From positions 3,364,967 through 3,428,966 of the forward strand of contig NW_004624805.1 of the NCBI RefSeq assembly GCF_000247695.1: a stretch of 64,000 nt of DNA. The letters run 5' to 3'. The stretch comes from Heterocephalus glaber (lineage: Eukaryota; Chordata; Mammalia; Rodentia; Bathyergidae). The notes under the pieces are model-generated. The model saw nothing but the letters and a program-made list of their open reading frames with translations. It was not told where the DNA came from and made no database searches. How positions within the stretch are numbered: position 1 is the first letter of the stretch; every line of letters starts with the position of its first letter. Shown one piece after another: positions 23,222 through 35,810 of the stretch. Both the position numbers and the translations under genes were made by a program.

Positions 23222-23405
23222 CAGGAGTAAACCTCCTTGACCTGCCTCTTAAATTTTAATGTGCACACAAATTCCCTGGAGACGGTGTAGAAATCCAGAC
23301 TGAGACCCAGCAGGTCTGGGTGGGGCCCAGATTCTGCATTTCCACAAACTCTGGGGAAGGGAGCAGTGCTGGTCTGCAGGCCAGCGTTAAGAAGCCAGGC
23401 TCTAG
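23222..23405 (-). mobile_element. MER5-like hAT-Charlie MITE
   Basis: 'ttttaatgtgcacacaaattccctggagac', 'ccagactgagacccagcaggtctgggtggggcccagattctgcattt' and 'gtctgcaggccagcgttaagaa' follow the MER5A consensus in reverse. A pre-mammalian-radiation fossil. Confidence 0.7.
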
Positions 23406-23754
23406 GTTTCCAGGCTAGATTCCTGGGGTCTCCTGAGAGTGTCCCAGGGGCAGGCCCACGGGGCCCTGGGAAGGGGTTTGCGGAAGATTGCCCTTGATAA
23501 AAAGGCTTTTTCTTGCTTTGGAAAAAAAAGTTTGACAACCACAGACCTAAATAAAATATCCAATACATTTGGAGACACTCACTCATGTGTGTGGCAAGAC
23601 ATTTCTGTCCCCAAAGAGAAAAAATATTTTCTATATACTTTGCTGACTCAGGTGAATCAAAAGCTATATTTGGACAGCTGGCCTCACATTGAACCCCTGC
23701 TACCTAATAGAAAACGTGGAAATACTCTGCTTAGAAATAATTATATTTACATAG

Positions 23755-23805
23755 CCTCTCTCTCTCTCTCTCTCTCTCCCTCTCTCTCCCTCTGTCTCAC
23801 AGGAG
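23755..23805 (+). repeat. (TC)n microsatellite
   Basis: TC units interrupted by CCC, about 50 bp. Confidence 0.95.
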
Positions 23806-24749
23806 AAAAGCATACCTGTTTCTGGAATTCATCAGCTCCAGCTGTTTACTTCCATTTGAGGCCAGAAATGTATTTTTCCCCCAATGCCTAATTTTCTTAT
23901 GGGAGGAAGAAGGCTTCCAAGACTGTAATCGTGAAATTGTTACTTTCACAGGAAAAATTGGTCTATTTGTCCAGAACGTTGAGTGAAAGCTCACCAGCAG
24001 ACCAGAAGAAACAAGATATTGGGGCATTGGACTGGAAGGAGCTGAATATAAATCCAGTGTTCTGGAAGAATGGAGCTCTGTGAAAAAATATGTTAGGGAA
24101 ATGCCGTGTTAAGCAAGCCTCTCTCCTGAGGGATTTCTTAAATCTGTTATGAGAAATTATGGTTCTAACTCCCTAAAGGCAATTATATTCAGCAGTGCTT
24201 CCCAAACTTCCCTGATATCACACAGAGCTTCCTTTTCATGGCTGTTTCAAGGAACACTAGAATTCCATGGACCCCAAATTCTAGGAGAAACTGATCTACC
24301 CCAGCTCTAAACCACAGAATGCAATCCCTAAACCTGGAAAGTACCATCCCTTAATGAGCTGGATCAGACATCAAGATCTTCCATCTCTGGGATCAAATTC
24401 CAGAAAGTTCCAGAAAGACTCTGGACCAGCTCTGGGAATTTGGTGCTAAGGCGGAGCTAGAGGGCCATCCCAACAGTCAAATGATGAGTAATCTTCCCCA
24501 CAGTCCCCTCACGCATGGCTGTGACTGGGTTTCATTCCCCTTGTGACTCCAGGGTGGCTCACAGACAGCCATCAACAAATCTGGGTTCCACTGACTGTAG
24601 GAGGACTGCGGGAAGAAGTGGCCCAGCTAGAGGATGTGCAGAGCTCCAGGAGACCAAGGAGAGGCAGAGGTGGCCCTCTGCTCGGTGGGAGGATGCAAGG
24701 GAAGAAGGTGGGTTTGCTGGGAAGAGAAGTGCGTGGGAGTTGCATTCAG

Positions 24750-24850
24750 ACCAGGCAAGGCTAGCTGTACCTCTAGTCCACTTCAGCTTCCTTGAGCCTC
24801 TGTTTGCTCATTTCCCAAATGGAGTAGCAGTTTGATGGTTCTCGGGCCGC
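24750..24850 (-). mobile_element. MIR-like fragment
   Basis: 'cagcttccttgagcctctgtttgctcatttcccaaatggagtagc' is the reverse-complement MIR core. Confidence 0.6.
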
Positions 24851-25629
24851 TCTGGGTCTGGCAGTGAAGGCTTCCAGCATGGCTGGCCCTAGCTTGATGC
24901 TAGGCTCTAGTTTTTAAATTTTTAATCATTATGTATTTTCCTGACCATTTATTTTAAAATGTTTGAACTAGCGCCTAAAGGTCCCACTTTCCCAGACGCC
25001 CCTGCTCTGACGGGGGTGGAGGCAGGAAGACTCAGGTGTTCTAGCAGTGTGCAGGTGGGGAGTGGAAGTGGCTGGTGAGGGAGCTGGAGTGCAGGCTCAC
25101 AGGACAATTCTGACTCTTGGAAAGTGTGGCTCCTGGCTGCGGGGTGGAGCAGGTCCAGGCCCGAAGGTGGAGCTGTCTGTCCCCGCAGTGGCAGTGGCAG
25201 GCCTGAGGATGGAACAGAGTCTGCGGATGGAAAGAAAATAACCAAGTGCGCGGTTCCTCGCTCACCCAGCACCTTCCCATCTGGCTTCTGTTCCTTTGGA
25301 TTTCAAGAACTGCATTTAATTTACTGGATGAGATTATCTCAATTCATAATTCTTAATTCTCAGGAACACTCCTGGAAAAAGTTGTATTTAAACTAAAATG
25401 TAGGAGAGAAGCCTTCCCTTAGCTGGAAATCAGTCTCCCTTTGACCCCTTAATGCTGCAGATTAATGTGACACGGGGCTCTGCAGACACAAGTGGCTGAG
25501 CTTAAATAATGTAAAGCTTTCTATTTTCTGACTATGGCTCCAGCCTGGTTTAGGCAAAAGGCCTGTGCTCATTTATCACTCTGCTACAGGGAATAAGAAT
25601 AGTCCCCAGGACTTGGTGAGGACTCACCA

Positions 25630-25805
25630 TGTGTCACAACTTGACATTGACTAATTCACTTAGCCCTGTGATCCAGGGATTGTTGTTCTGCCCATTCTGC
25701 CGATGAGGAGAGCAACGCCCAGAGAAGTTAAACTATGCTCACGGTTGGAGAGCCTTTAGATTGCAGAGCTAAGATGTCAAACCCTTAACCACTACTCTGC
25801 CTCCC
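25630..25805 (+). mobile_element. MIR SINE
   Basis: 'ccattctgccgatgaggagagcaacgcccagagaagttaaactatgctcacgg' ending 'cccttaaccactactctgcctccc'. Almost full length. Confidence 0.8.
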
Positions 25806-26208
25806 GGGGGATTAGGTTCAGGGCCTTTATATAACTTTCTGCTCATCCGTCCAAAAAAAAAACAGGGAAAGGCTGGCCGCGGGGATTTCCACGGCCTGTA
25901 ATTTGCAGTACGGACTGAGGTGACCCGTGTTTTCCCTACAATAACACGGGAATCTGGTGGACTCTCCCTGGGATTGGGCTGGGTGTGCACACGGGGTCTG
26001 GGAACCTGCGGGGAGAGGGCCAGAGAGAGGCAGCAGGGTAGGCCCGCTCAGGCTTTTTCCAAGGAGGCTTAGACACAGGAAAGGCAGCCAGCCGAGCCCT
26101 GCCAGGGGCATCGGGAGGGGAGCGTGAGGGAGTGGGCTGACTTGCTGCTTGTCTCCCCCGGGGCAGAAGAGGGACCGGTTTGGTGCCACACTGTAAATGC
26201 CCTGCAGG

Positions 26209-26655
26209 TACTGACCGGGGAGGAGGCGGAGTCCAGCCTGGAAACGCTGGGGCTGGGCCCCAGAGCACCTGGAGACCCGCGGGGAGCCTGGGTCCGAGGG
26301 CGGGGGTCCCGCTGCAGGGAGCCCCACGTGCTCTCCCCAGTCCAGGCCGCCGGACGCCTCAGCTTCACCCGCCTGGCCTGCTCCCCTGAGGCCTTGATGC
26401 CAGCCTGGGCCTCTCCTTCCAGACCTCGCCACGCTCACGCTCTGCTCTCTTCCCGGCCGCTGGTGTTTGGCGCCGGCCCCCAGCTTCCGGCCTGCGGGGT
26501 GCGTGGCCTCCGCACGTGGTCGCTCCCTCCAGCCCTTCCGCCTCCTCCTCCGCGCAGACCCTGACCCGGCCTAGCCTCCCCCCACCAGCCCGACCCCACA
26601 CGCACGGTCTGAACCGCTTCCTTCCTCGCCTCTCAGCTCCTGTTCGCACTGCCAC
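26209..26655. promoter_or_regulatory. Orphan CpG island
   Basis: I counted about 36 CpG dinucleotides in about 447 bp, at roughly 70% GC. That meets the usual CpG-island threshold (length over 200, observed/expected about 0.7 by eye). No TATA box, no repeat and no recognised exon overlaps. It lies about 24 kb beyond the 3' end of ZNF438. CpG islands usually mark promoters, so an unannotated lncRNA or gene start is plausible. Long open frames on both strands (e.g. 26438-25827 minus) reflect GC-richness and are not called genes. Confidence 0.6.
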
Positions 26656-26787
26656 CCTCGAGGTGAGGCCTGTCTGGGTAGTTTCAGATGGCCTCCATCT
26701 CCTCAGGTGTCCTCTTTCGCTTTGCTAATACCTTTCCCCAGCAATCCCTGAGGCAGAATCCCTCCCTGGGTGGCCTCCAGGCACACG

Positions 26788-26850
26788 TGTGCACACACAC
26801 ACACACACGCACGCACACACACACGCACGCACACACACACGCACACACCA
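26788..26850 (+). repeat. (CA)n/(CG CA)n microsatellite
   Basis: Alternating 'acacac' and 'gcacgcacac' units. Encoded Val-Cys and Thr-His repeats are artefacts. Confidence 0.95.
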
Positions 26851-29394
26851 GTAGCAGCAGCAGTTCTCAGCACGGAGGGGAGAAGGATATAGAAACGCTT
26901 GTTTCCTGTCACGGGGATCTTTAGAAACCCTGGAGACCCAGGAGCCACCCCAGAAAGGGGGCTCTGTCCCCTCAGCAGGCAAAGAAGGAGGGCAGCTGCA
27001 ACTCTGCCAATCCCAGACCGTTAGGCAGTTGACAGTTCGGCCAACCCATGCAAGATGGCCAGAGAGAAGCGCCTTTGCCTTCATCAGAGCAGGCCGCAGA
27101 CAGACCTTTGGTGTGCTGAGGCCCCCAGTAGACCGCTAGCTCCTGGAGGGCAGCTGCCTCGCTCAGAAGCTGGCAGGCGTAGGCATCATCAGAAGCTTGC
27201 TGGACTGCTAGACAGTAGCCTCAGGACACACTTCAGCGTGTGAGCCAAACCCGGCAGGAGTGCCTGGGTGGGAGCTGTGGACCCCTCAAATTTTGCCTTA
27301 TAGTTCACGTTTCTTTCGATCTGCCAATTGCGTTTGAGGGAAGGTGGCAGCCACAAGGATATTCCACCTGAATGTTCCACCCGCCCTGGGTAACCCGCCG
27401 GGCACACCCTGGAAACCAGAAAAACAGTGGCACCCTGCCTGTCCCTGAGAGAAAGAATTAAATTGCTGCAGGCAAGTGGAAGGAAGGGAGCTTAGAAATT
27501 CAGTGAGAAAATCTTCTCAACCTCCTTCTGCTGTCTCGGGGACTATGACAGAAAGGCTGGCTCTGCCTCATTCTTCCCCATTCACCCCTGACAGGCATCC
27601 CGGGATTCCCCCTCCCCCAAGGAAGCCCCTGCCCTCCACGACTCACTGGCCTCTCTCCCCCTTCCTGCTAGTTTGCTGCTTTGAGGGTGCGAATCAAGCT
27701 CTGAGGCCTGGGCCTGTTTTCCACTGGGGTGCTCGGGTGGGTCCCTGTGTGAAGGAACAAAACCATAGCCTGCTGGGGTCTGTCAGCGCTTCTTTCCTTC
27801 TGTTCCCTGTCCCCTGCCCCGAGGGAGACCAAGGCACCCGCACCTGGGGAGCTGGGCCCAGCTGGGAACTCTGGAGGCGCCCAGGAGCAGCGAAGGTGCC
27901 ATTGTGCGGGACATCTGGTCAACTTGCTGCTCACCGGAAGTGAAGTCTAGCTGCGTTTCTAGTAACAAGTGGGAAAGAATGTCCCTCTTCATTGGAATTT
28001 GAGGTGATAGGTTTCCGGCTTTGTGCACTTGGATGAGGTTAACTCTTTATTCTTACCAGAAAGAAAAAATATGTGGAAGTAGCAGTTCCGTGGGAAAGTG
28101 TACAGCTTTGAAAGTGTTGCAAGCAGTTCGATTCGCACATTCCCTCTGTTCCAGGCTGCATATTTCCTGTGTCTGATCATATGTTTGCTACACCTCGTCT
28201 CTGCCAGGGACACATACAGTAAATTGTTGGCTCCAACCATGTAATCTCTTAACCATAAGTTTCTAACATTTGTTGGCCAGTTGTTGCATGGTTGGATCAT
28301 TAACAAGGCTTCTAATTTTACTCTTTGAACTTCACATAAAACATTTAGTGAGTACATGTAGTTCATACTTTCCAACTTCAGAGAGCCCTGAAAGAGAAAC
28401 CTCTGCTTTTATAACCCAAGTCTCTGAAGTCAACGGTTTTATTTTTAAACGCCACTTCCTCCCTCATGCCCCTCACGCAAATGCACGTGCGTATTGTCTC
28501 CTGTGTGGGGAAGCACCTTGCCATGTTGGTGTCCGCTTTGGTGAAGACTCCCCCAAGCTCCGCGCTCACGTGGTTTGTCCTGCATGCTCGCCCTTCCTCC
28601 TGAGGCTAGACTGGTGTCCTGAGCCCTCGTCCGCCCATCTATGAACACAAATTGGAAACTGACAGGAGAAAGACAAGTGCTGAGTCATGATGGGAGAATT
28701 TGGTTTTAAAACTTGCTGTCACTCACATGCTCCTGTTCAATGAAATGAGATTTAGTGCTTGTTCCTGCCAACTCCACTCACCTTCATGTCCCCCCTTCCG
28801 GGGGTATACCCTGCGTCTCTGCCTGGGAGGAGGCCACATTTGACGACAACACATCTTCAGGCTGACCTCTATTCAGAGATGTGCCTCTAGACATGTGTTT
28901 TGGGGTATTTTTAAGGAATAAACTCCAAGAGACCAGAAAAGAAAATTCTGTAACATAGGCTATTGAGAAAGCATCTTCTTTATAATTTTTGGCTGTAGCT
29001 GTGTTTATCATTAACCGAATCATGGAGATCTTCAAAAGGAATCTTCATATTGTCTCTGCTTCTTTTGGATGAAGGTTTAAAGGGAAAGGCCCAGGATTCT
29101 TTGGCTCCAGCTGGAAGTTCTGCTCAGGTTTTGTAGACACTTGTCCCTTTCTGCCCAGTGCATTTTCCTTGTCTTCACCTAGAACTGGGACAGTGCCCAC
29201 GATGAGTGACCAGACTTAACTAGCCACACCTGTTGTTTGTGACAGGAGAGTCGGGACATATTCCTTTCAATTCTCTCAAGTTCAGAAGCAGGATGACAAC
29301 ATAGCATCTTCTGTGCAAAGCCAGGTCTCCGGTGCGTGGCCAGAGTTAAGGCGAGGTGGATGAATTTGATCCCAGCCAAGATAAGCTTCTTCCA
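26851..29394. other. Intergenic, no gene recognised
   Basis: Moderate GC to 28000, then A/T-rich. An open frame at 28270-28644 (+) has no recognisable domain. No SINE seen. Confidence 0.45.
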
Positions 29395-29745
29395 TATGTT
29401 AGTTTCTTGTTGCTGTAACAAAATTTCTGAGATGAAAATCAACTTCTAAAGAGGAGAGGCTTATTTGGCTCCCAGTGGTGCAGGTTTCTGTCCATGGTTG
29501 GGCAGACTCGATTGCTTTGGAGCCTGTGGCCAGGCAGCACATCACAGTGAGGAGAACACGGCAGAGCAAAAGCCATTTACTCCACCACCAGGATGAACAG
29601 AGAAAGAGGAAGCGGCAGGGCTTCGGGTCTCATGTTCCTCTTTGGGGGCACAGCACCAGGTACTTAAGCCTTCCAGGTACCTAAGCCTCATCTCTCAAAG
29701 GTTCTCCCACTTCCCATTGGCATTGAGGACCAAAGAAAGGAAACA
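29395..29745 (-). mobile_element. MaLR-type solo LTR
   Basis: Plus strand begins 'tatgttagtttcttgttgctgtaacaaaatttctgagatg' and passes 'gaggcttatttggctcccagtgg'. It ends near 'cattggcattgaggaccaa'. This is the reverse complement of an MT/ORR1-style LTR. Confidence 0.7.
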
Positions 29746-29749
29746 GGCC

Positions 29750-29832
29750 TTCCTTTTTTTCAGAGCTGGCATGAAACCCAGGCCTTGAGCATGTAGAAAG
29801 AGCTATACCACTGAGCTATAAACCCAAGCTTT
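29750..29832 (-). mobile_element. ID SINE, diverged
   Basis: 'gagctggcatgaaacccaggccttgagcatgtagaaagagctataccactgagctataaacccaagc', preceded by a T-run. Confidence 0.85.
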
Positions 29833-29875
29833 CAACACACTGCCCTTTGGGCAAAATTTAAAATCCGAAACATAG

Positions 29876-29965
29876 GGCTGGGAATGTAGCTCAAGTTGTG
29901 CTTGCCTAGCATGTGTGAGTCCTTGAGCTCAACTGCTATCAATGCAAAAAAAAAGAAAAAAAAGA
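29876..29965 (+). mobile_element. ID SINE
   Basis: 'gggctgggaatgtagctcaagttgtgcttgcctagcatgtgtgagtccttgagctcaactgctatcaatgc' with A/GA tail. Tail-to-tail with the copy at 29750. Confidence 0.92.
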
Positions 29966-30792
29966 AGAGAGAGAGAGCACCAAAGCCAAAGTGTATCTTT
30001 AATTCTTTGGTAGCTAGGCAGGGAGAAAGCTCTGTCTTATAAACCCATGCTTCCTGGGCTCCGGGGACTCATAGTACAGCAGAGCAAAAGGGTAGCTTTC
30101 TTGGCATTTATGTGCTAGCGTGGGGAGAAAATCGACACGCAAATAAATTATATGACTATTTGCAATGAGATTTTCTTTTTTATAAAATAACTGAAGAGAA
30201 TTTTCTGTATTTTGGGAGAGTTACCTAGGAATGTATTATTATTATGGAATTCTTGGGAAAATTCACCTGTAAATCATTATTTCAGAGATAGGAGCTTGGT
30301 GATGGGGTGGTGGCTCTTGAAGTGGAGTGGCACAACAGAAATGAGGAGTAATTTAGAGATAATCTTGTCCAAAGATTTCCTTAACAGAGGAGGAAGCAGA
30401 AGCCTGCAGTAACAATGTGCACGGGAGGCATCATCCTGACAGAAAGAGAAAACCCCAGAGTGGCAACTGGAGAAGGAGGAGGAGCACTGAGAGGCGAGGA
30501 GAGGAAGGAAGACATGGAGGGAGGCAGGAGCAAGAGCCAGGGAGAGGCCACACAAGGACCTGGTCGTCCTGGCTACTGGGAAGGAAGGTGCTGCTCCTGT
30601 CTCTGCAGACAGCAGGATGATGCGGCGAGCTCCAGGTGACTCTGGTCATTTCAGTTCTTTCTCTTCCCAAGCAAGTCCCATGTCCCTCCGCCTGACAGCC
30701 ATTTCTTCAGGAAGAGTCCTGTCTCCACTAAAGGAAATGCTTTTGACAAAGCGTTTGGCAAAGTCACGTCCTTGGGATGAGTCACTTCTGTG

Positions 30793-30873
30793 TTGTTGGT
30801 GCTGTTGGGGAAGAACCCAGGGCCTCGGGCATCGAGGCATGTGCTCTACCGCTGAGCTACACCCCAGCTCCAC
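30793..30873 (-). mobile_element. ID SINE
   Basis: 'gaagaacccagggcctcgggcatcgaggcatgtgctctaccgctgagctacaccccagctcc' is a reverse-complement ID. Confidence 0.85.
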
Positions 30874-31307
30874 AGTTCACAATGTCAACTTTGCACCTGC
30901 TTGGCACCAACATGACCCCTGCCACAGCTCCTCCATCATGCTGACAGCCTCTTCAGGGAGGAGCAGAGCCAAGTTGAGGCTGCGTGGGTATTGTGTGGGT
31001 AGTGCGCCAGTCACTCACTCAGACCGCCCCTGGGTGGCAGTGGCAGACCCCATTCCTTCTCAGTTTGAGCAGAAGGGCTTCTCAGGGACAGGAGAAAGAG
31101 GGGCCATGCTGGTCTCACAGGTTGGGCCTCCCCTCCCAGGAGAGAAGAGCATCTCCTTCACTCTGAATGTCTACACTTTCTTTCTGAATTCCTCCAAGGG
31201 TGGCATTGACGGGGCGGGGGGGACGGGAACAGGAAGGAACAAGGCACAAGGGTGAAAGGCGTTCTCCACAGCTGGGTGAGTCACAGGCACCTCAGACTCA
31301 GCAGAGG

Positions 31308-31370
31308 GGGAGAGAGAGAGAGGGAGAGAGAGAGAGGGAGAGGGAGAGAGGGAGAGAGAGAGAGAGAGAA
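31308..31370 (+). repeat. (GA)n microsatellite
   Basis: GA units with GGG interruptions. It lies inside an otherwise meaningless long open frame. Confidence 0.95.
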
Positions 31371-31980
31371 ATGTCTCTAGTTCCATCTTATGGCCACTCT
31401 CTTGGTTCAGGCCAAAGTCGGTTCCGGCGTAGGCTAACATATCTGCCTCCTAAAGCTTTCCTACCCTTGACTATCCATCTTCAACACTGTCAAAAGTCTA
31501 AAAAACAAAAACAAAACCCACCAAACAGATTCTGACATTTCGCTCTTCAGGCAAAGCTCTCACATTCCCCTTGACCCAGCATAGTCTGTCTCCTGGCACA
31601 TGGGCTCCACCATCACTCTATTTCCAGGCTCCCATTGCAAGTGACTCATTCCACCTCACTGTCACCCCTTTGGGGAAGCCCTTCCCACATCTCCCAGGCA
31701 GAGATAATTCTCTTTCCTGTACCCTCCTGCGCCACAACCCTCAAGCATCCCCATGCCCTATCTTACTGTCCTGAAGCCTCCCAGCAGGCTCTGAGCTCCT
31801 TGCTGGACACATGGGAAGCTTTAAGAACTGCAGCTTGAGGGCTGCACACAGTAGGGGGTGAGCCTCGAGGGACAGGCAAAGAAGGCCAAGGCCCGTTGAA
31901 CTTGAGATCTCACGTCTACAGGCCAGTCAACTCTGTCCAAGGCAATAGCCATCAACCCTAGCTGTATCTGAGTTGCCTGG

Positions 31981-32402
31981 TGCTGTGGTTTGGATCCAGT
32001 CCATTCCCCCAAAGGCTCATGTGTTCAGAAGTGGGCCTTTTGGAAGGTGATTAGATATTTGGCTGCTAATCTCATCGATGGATAATCAGTTTATGAGTTC
32101 ATAGCTGACCTGCTGATGGAGGCAGGGGCCCAGTTGGAGGAACTGGGTTACTGGGAGAGTGCCTATGAAGGGTATATCCTGTCCTCAGCCCCTTCCTCTC
32201 TCTGTGGCTCTTCCTTGCTCACTTTTGGTTAGTTAGCTGCCATGAGGTAAGCAGCTGTCTTCCCGCACACTCTTTCACCATGGTGCTTCTTCCTTGGAAC
32301 CAGCAGACCATGGACTGAAACCTCTGAAACTGTGAGCCACAGGAAACTTTTTTCTTTAAGTCACGTGTTTTGTCATAGCAACAGAAAGTGACTGTATTCC
32401 AG
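31981..32402 (+). mobile_element. MaLR-type solo LTR, family B copy 2
   Basis: Begins 'tgctgtggtttggatccagtcc', continues 'ggctcatgtgttcagaagtggg' and 'tcatcgatggataatcagtttatgagttcatagctga', and ends 'ggactgaaacctctgaaactgtgagcc...gtcatagcaacagaaagtgactgta'. Full-length LTR of about 420 bp, same family as 16340-16705. Confidence 0.8.
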
Positions 32403-33522
32403 TCCTACAGGCTGATCAAGTCTGAGTCTCAGGGGTGTGGGACTGAGTGTTGGGAGAAGCCATGAACAGCAGGGTGGGCTTGCAGCTTAGGTCAGTGTGC
32501 AGAGCCTGGTTGACTGCCAAGACCTCATGTCACATCTTTAGGTGCTTCCATGGACTCCTGGTGACTGTGACCTGTATGTTTATGGAAAACTAATGTCTTG
32601 ATGTACAAAAGGTGGTGGGGACAGAGGAACCAGCTGTGTAGGTGGCAGGTAGGAAACTTGGGTACCAACCTAGCTGTGTCTATACGGTTGAAAAACATGT
32701 AATCCTCTTGTAGGAGGATGTCCTGCATCCCAAGCAGAAGGCAAAGCCCAGCACCAGGTTGTGGGAATGGACTCCCCACTGTGTCCATCTGGCAGTGGAT
32801 TTTCACGGAGGGACCCACATCAGGCCACAGTGCTTGTGTCCCTGCTGGATTGGGCGGGGCTTCTTTCTTCACCTCACCCCAGCCCAGACCCAGGACGTGC
32901 ATGTGACCTAGACGTGGGCCATGGCACAGACCATGACTGGACCCCCAGGTCCTCCCAGGCCTCTGCTGGGCAACTGGAGAAGCCGTCTCCCCTCTGAGCA
33001 GTGGTGAGCTATAAGGCCAGCCAGGCTTGGGGCAGCCAGCATCCATCTCATCTCCACATGCAGAGTCTGCTTGAAGAACAACCCCAGCGAAGCCCTCACC
33101 CTTGGTTCGAGGTGGGTACTGTCACTGGAAACCTGCGCTGACTAACACACTGTCCTTCTTAGGAAGCTCATGGCAAAGAGACTCCTTTATGTCTAGTCGT
33201 GGTGAATGATGCCAGTCCCTTAAAGGTGCCCAAACAGGCCACCAGGAAGGGTTGAGATGACCAAGTGTACCCACATTGGCCAGGCAGGAGGAGAGAAACT
33301 CTCTCCAGGGCAGGAGGTTAGGATGAGGGACCAGAGGTCAAAGCCGAAAAGGAGGAGCAGTGTCTCAGGGGAGTGGGAAGGAAGACTTGGGCAGGAGAAG
33401 GGGACCCTGAAGCAGGGGCAGCAAAGACGTACTTCTCTTTGAAGCCGTGGCTTCTGGGGTTGGTGGCTTAGGTCTGAGGCTGACTCTGGCAGAGAAAGTT
33501 CCTCTTCAAAATCTCTGATGTT
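32403..33522. other. Intergenic, no feature recognised
   Basis: Unique sequence; the long minus open frame (33046-32525) shows no domain. Confidence 0.5.
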
Positions 33523-33715
33523 AGCTGGGTGTGGCGCTTCACACCTGTAACCCAGCACTCTAGGATGCTGAGGCAGGAGGATTGCAAATTTGAACCCGGC
33601 CTGGACAATTGAGTGACTTAGTGAGACCCTCAAAATTTTTAAAAAAATTTTTTAAAGGCAAGGATGTAGTTCAGTGCAAAGGACCTGGATTCAATCCCCA
33701 ATACTGAAAAACAAA
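33523..33715 (+). mobile_element. B1-dID dimeric SINE
   Basis: 7SL-derived left half ('agctgggtgtggcgcttcacacctgtaacccagcac...gaggcaggagg...agtgagaccct'), then an A/T-rich linker, then an ID-derived right half ('ggatgtagttcagtgcaaaggacctggattcaatccccaatactg'). This dimer type is typical of squirrel-related and some other non-murine rodents. Confidence 0.9.
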
Positions 33716-34529
33716 ATCCACTCTGCCATGCCCCTTTTCTCTCCTCTCCCCATTTGTGGAATTAATGTGGGACTTCACAGAAATCCAGTTATCTGACTGT
33801 GAGCACTTTTTGCCATTCCCATGAGCCACCTCAACACTGGGCCATAGAGAAGCAAGAGTTGGGTCCCCAGAGAGCTCTTGGTCTTGTGGGTAGACATCCA
33901 GAAGGGACTATAACAAATGGCCCTAGCCATGTGTTATTTAATGTTTAAATAAACACAGGGGGGAAACCCAGAAATTTCAGAGTCATCACAAACATTCGAG
34001 TTGCTGTAGAAAATTACTCAGGAAAACTCAGCACTGTACAGAAAAACCTGAAGATCTACTTTCCAGAATCCACAGGGAGAGAACATTACAAAGCTCTCAG
34101 ACCCACAAGGTGAAGTGTTCCCGTTCCAAGGCACATCACCTTGCGTCCATTAAGGGGAGGTCACAACAGAAGGTCAGCAGGTGATTTGCAGCCCTGCCCC
34201 TCCCTCTCGGGGCTACACAGGGTGCAAGCCCCTGGACGGGAGCCCTCCTGCAGGAAGGGGACGGGCGGGAGCCTGCCTCAGACAGTGTTGGGTCACCTCA
34301 GGCCAGGGCCAGCAGGAGGGCGGGTAAGGAGGAAGAGCCTTGAGGGCCAAGAGCAGAGGCAGAAGCCTCTGGGGCCCAGCCAGGTCTTCATCCCCATGAT
34401 CTCCCACCGAGACCCTGCCTTTTGCAGAGCAAGGCTTCAGCAGCCTGTGCAGACCAGAGTCTGTGGCCGCCGGAGAGGCTGTCCCTGCTGCAGAGGCTGG
34501 GGCGTGCCCAGCACACCTGTCCAATAGAC

Positions 34530-34690
34530 AATGGGTTGGAATCCAGGACCAAGGACTCAGCAGCAAGTTACTTAACCTCACAGTGCCTCGGTTCCTCTCC
34601 GCAGAGTGGGCACGATACGATAAAGCACCTCCCTGTAGGGGTGCCATGAGTTAAAGGAGTTGCTGCCCGCAAAGTGCTCGGCCTGGTCAC
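34530..34690 (-). mobile_element. MIR SINE
   Basis: 'agcaagttacttaacctcacagtgcctcggttcctctccgcagagtggg' is the reverse-complement MIR core, followed by 'taaagcacctccctgtaggggtg.catgagttaaa'. Confidence 0.85.
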
Positions 34691-35734
34691 CCACATTAGG
34701 TGCTGTCCAAGTTCTGTGCGATCACCTCCCGGTTCTGCAGGGCAGGGACCACTTCCTTCTAATCCAGTGGGCACGATGCGCCATCCGTGGAAAGCCAGAG
34801 CCACACTGGACCCTGGCCAACGTGGTGACTCCCCCAGTGTTTGTGAAAATCACTGAAATACCAATACCAAATGGCTAAACAAACCCAGATTGTTGCTGGG
34901 GACTTTGATGGAGAAAGGATTAACTCACTTCCAAGTGCCTTGGCTTCGCACCAACATTATTTACTTAGCTGAGAACAGCCTTTCAACACCAGCCAGTGAG
35001 AAAGACCAGGCTGAGCACTGGGAGGTGTGCAGGGTAGCAGCAGGGGACAGCAGGGATGCATTACACAGACACTGGCGCAGTTCTAGGGGTTTCTTTCTTG
35101 GCCAGCCCCCTAATTGAGTCAGGGAGAGACTAGGGGTTCCCTTTTGTTTTTAAGAAAAGACTACATACATAATCAGGCTTGTAAGGCAAGTGAAGGCGCC
35201 ATTAGGCAGCAGTAGCTTTCACCTGCTTGCTTCTCCCAAACAGTTAACAGTGATTTAAATACTTCTCTGGGTCCCCAACAATTTAAGTGCAAATGTGTTA
35301 AGAAACATGCTGGTGCCAGATCCCCAGGTTTATAAAGAAGCTTAGTGTACTTCTTTTCACATGCAAAGCCAAAGTGTGCGGAGCTGGATGCTGCTCACGG
35401 CAAGATTTGATGATGTAACTGTCTGCTCTGCCGGCTGGACTTGCTTGTGAGCTATCCGTCGCCAGCCTGGTTCCAGGCACTTATCATGGGACAGACTGTG
35501 TCACAGGCACATCAGAAACCTGGCAGACAGCAGACATCACGGGCCTGCAGGGGGCCTCAGTGGTGCAGCTGCATCGCACCGAAGAGTGAACAGCGAGGGG
35601 CAAGACTCCATGCATGCAGATCAGTTCATGTTGTGTTTCCTTTCACCTTTTAAGAGGAGAGAGTAAAAATGTGAAGCTTTGCTTTTAAGGAGAGATATAG
35701 GAGCCACTGTAAGAAAACAAAATAGCCTGGAATT

Positions 35735-35810
35735 ATTACCAGTATTCACTGAGGGCTTTCTGTGGACTTGAATATTGCTAAGAGCTGGAAACCCAAAGAT
35801 GAAGTAGCGC
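35735..35810. mobile_element. LINE-2 fragment
   Basis: 'agtattcactgagggctttctgtggacttgaatattgctaagagctggaaacccaaagatgaa' parallels the L2 'tttattgagcgcctactgtg...ctggggatacaaagatgaa' block. Confidence 0.5.

Noticed and set aside
24180..24290. Possible hAT-type fossil starting 'cagtgcttcccaaac'
   Set aside because: Only one end is plausible and the other terminus could not be found.
25827..26438. 203-codon open frame on the minus strand next to the CpG island
   Set aside because: No recognisable domain; open frames on both strands come from the high GC content. Kept only as a CpG island.
30617..31255. 212-codon open frame on plus
   Set aside because: Runs through an ID SINE (30793-30873), and no family resemblance is seen.
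34308..34323. CTCF-like word ccagcaggagggcggg
   Set aside because: One core position departs from the consensus and there is no supporting context.
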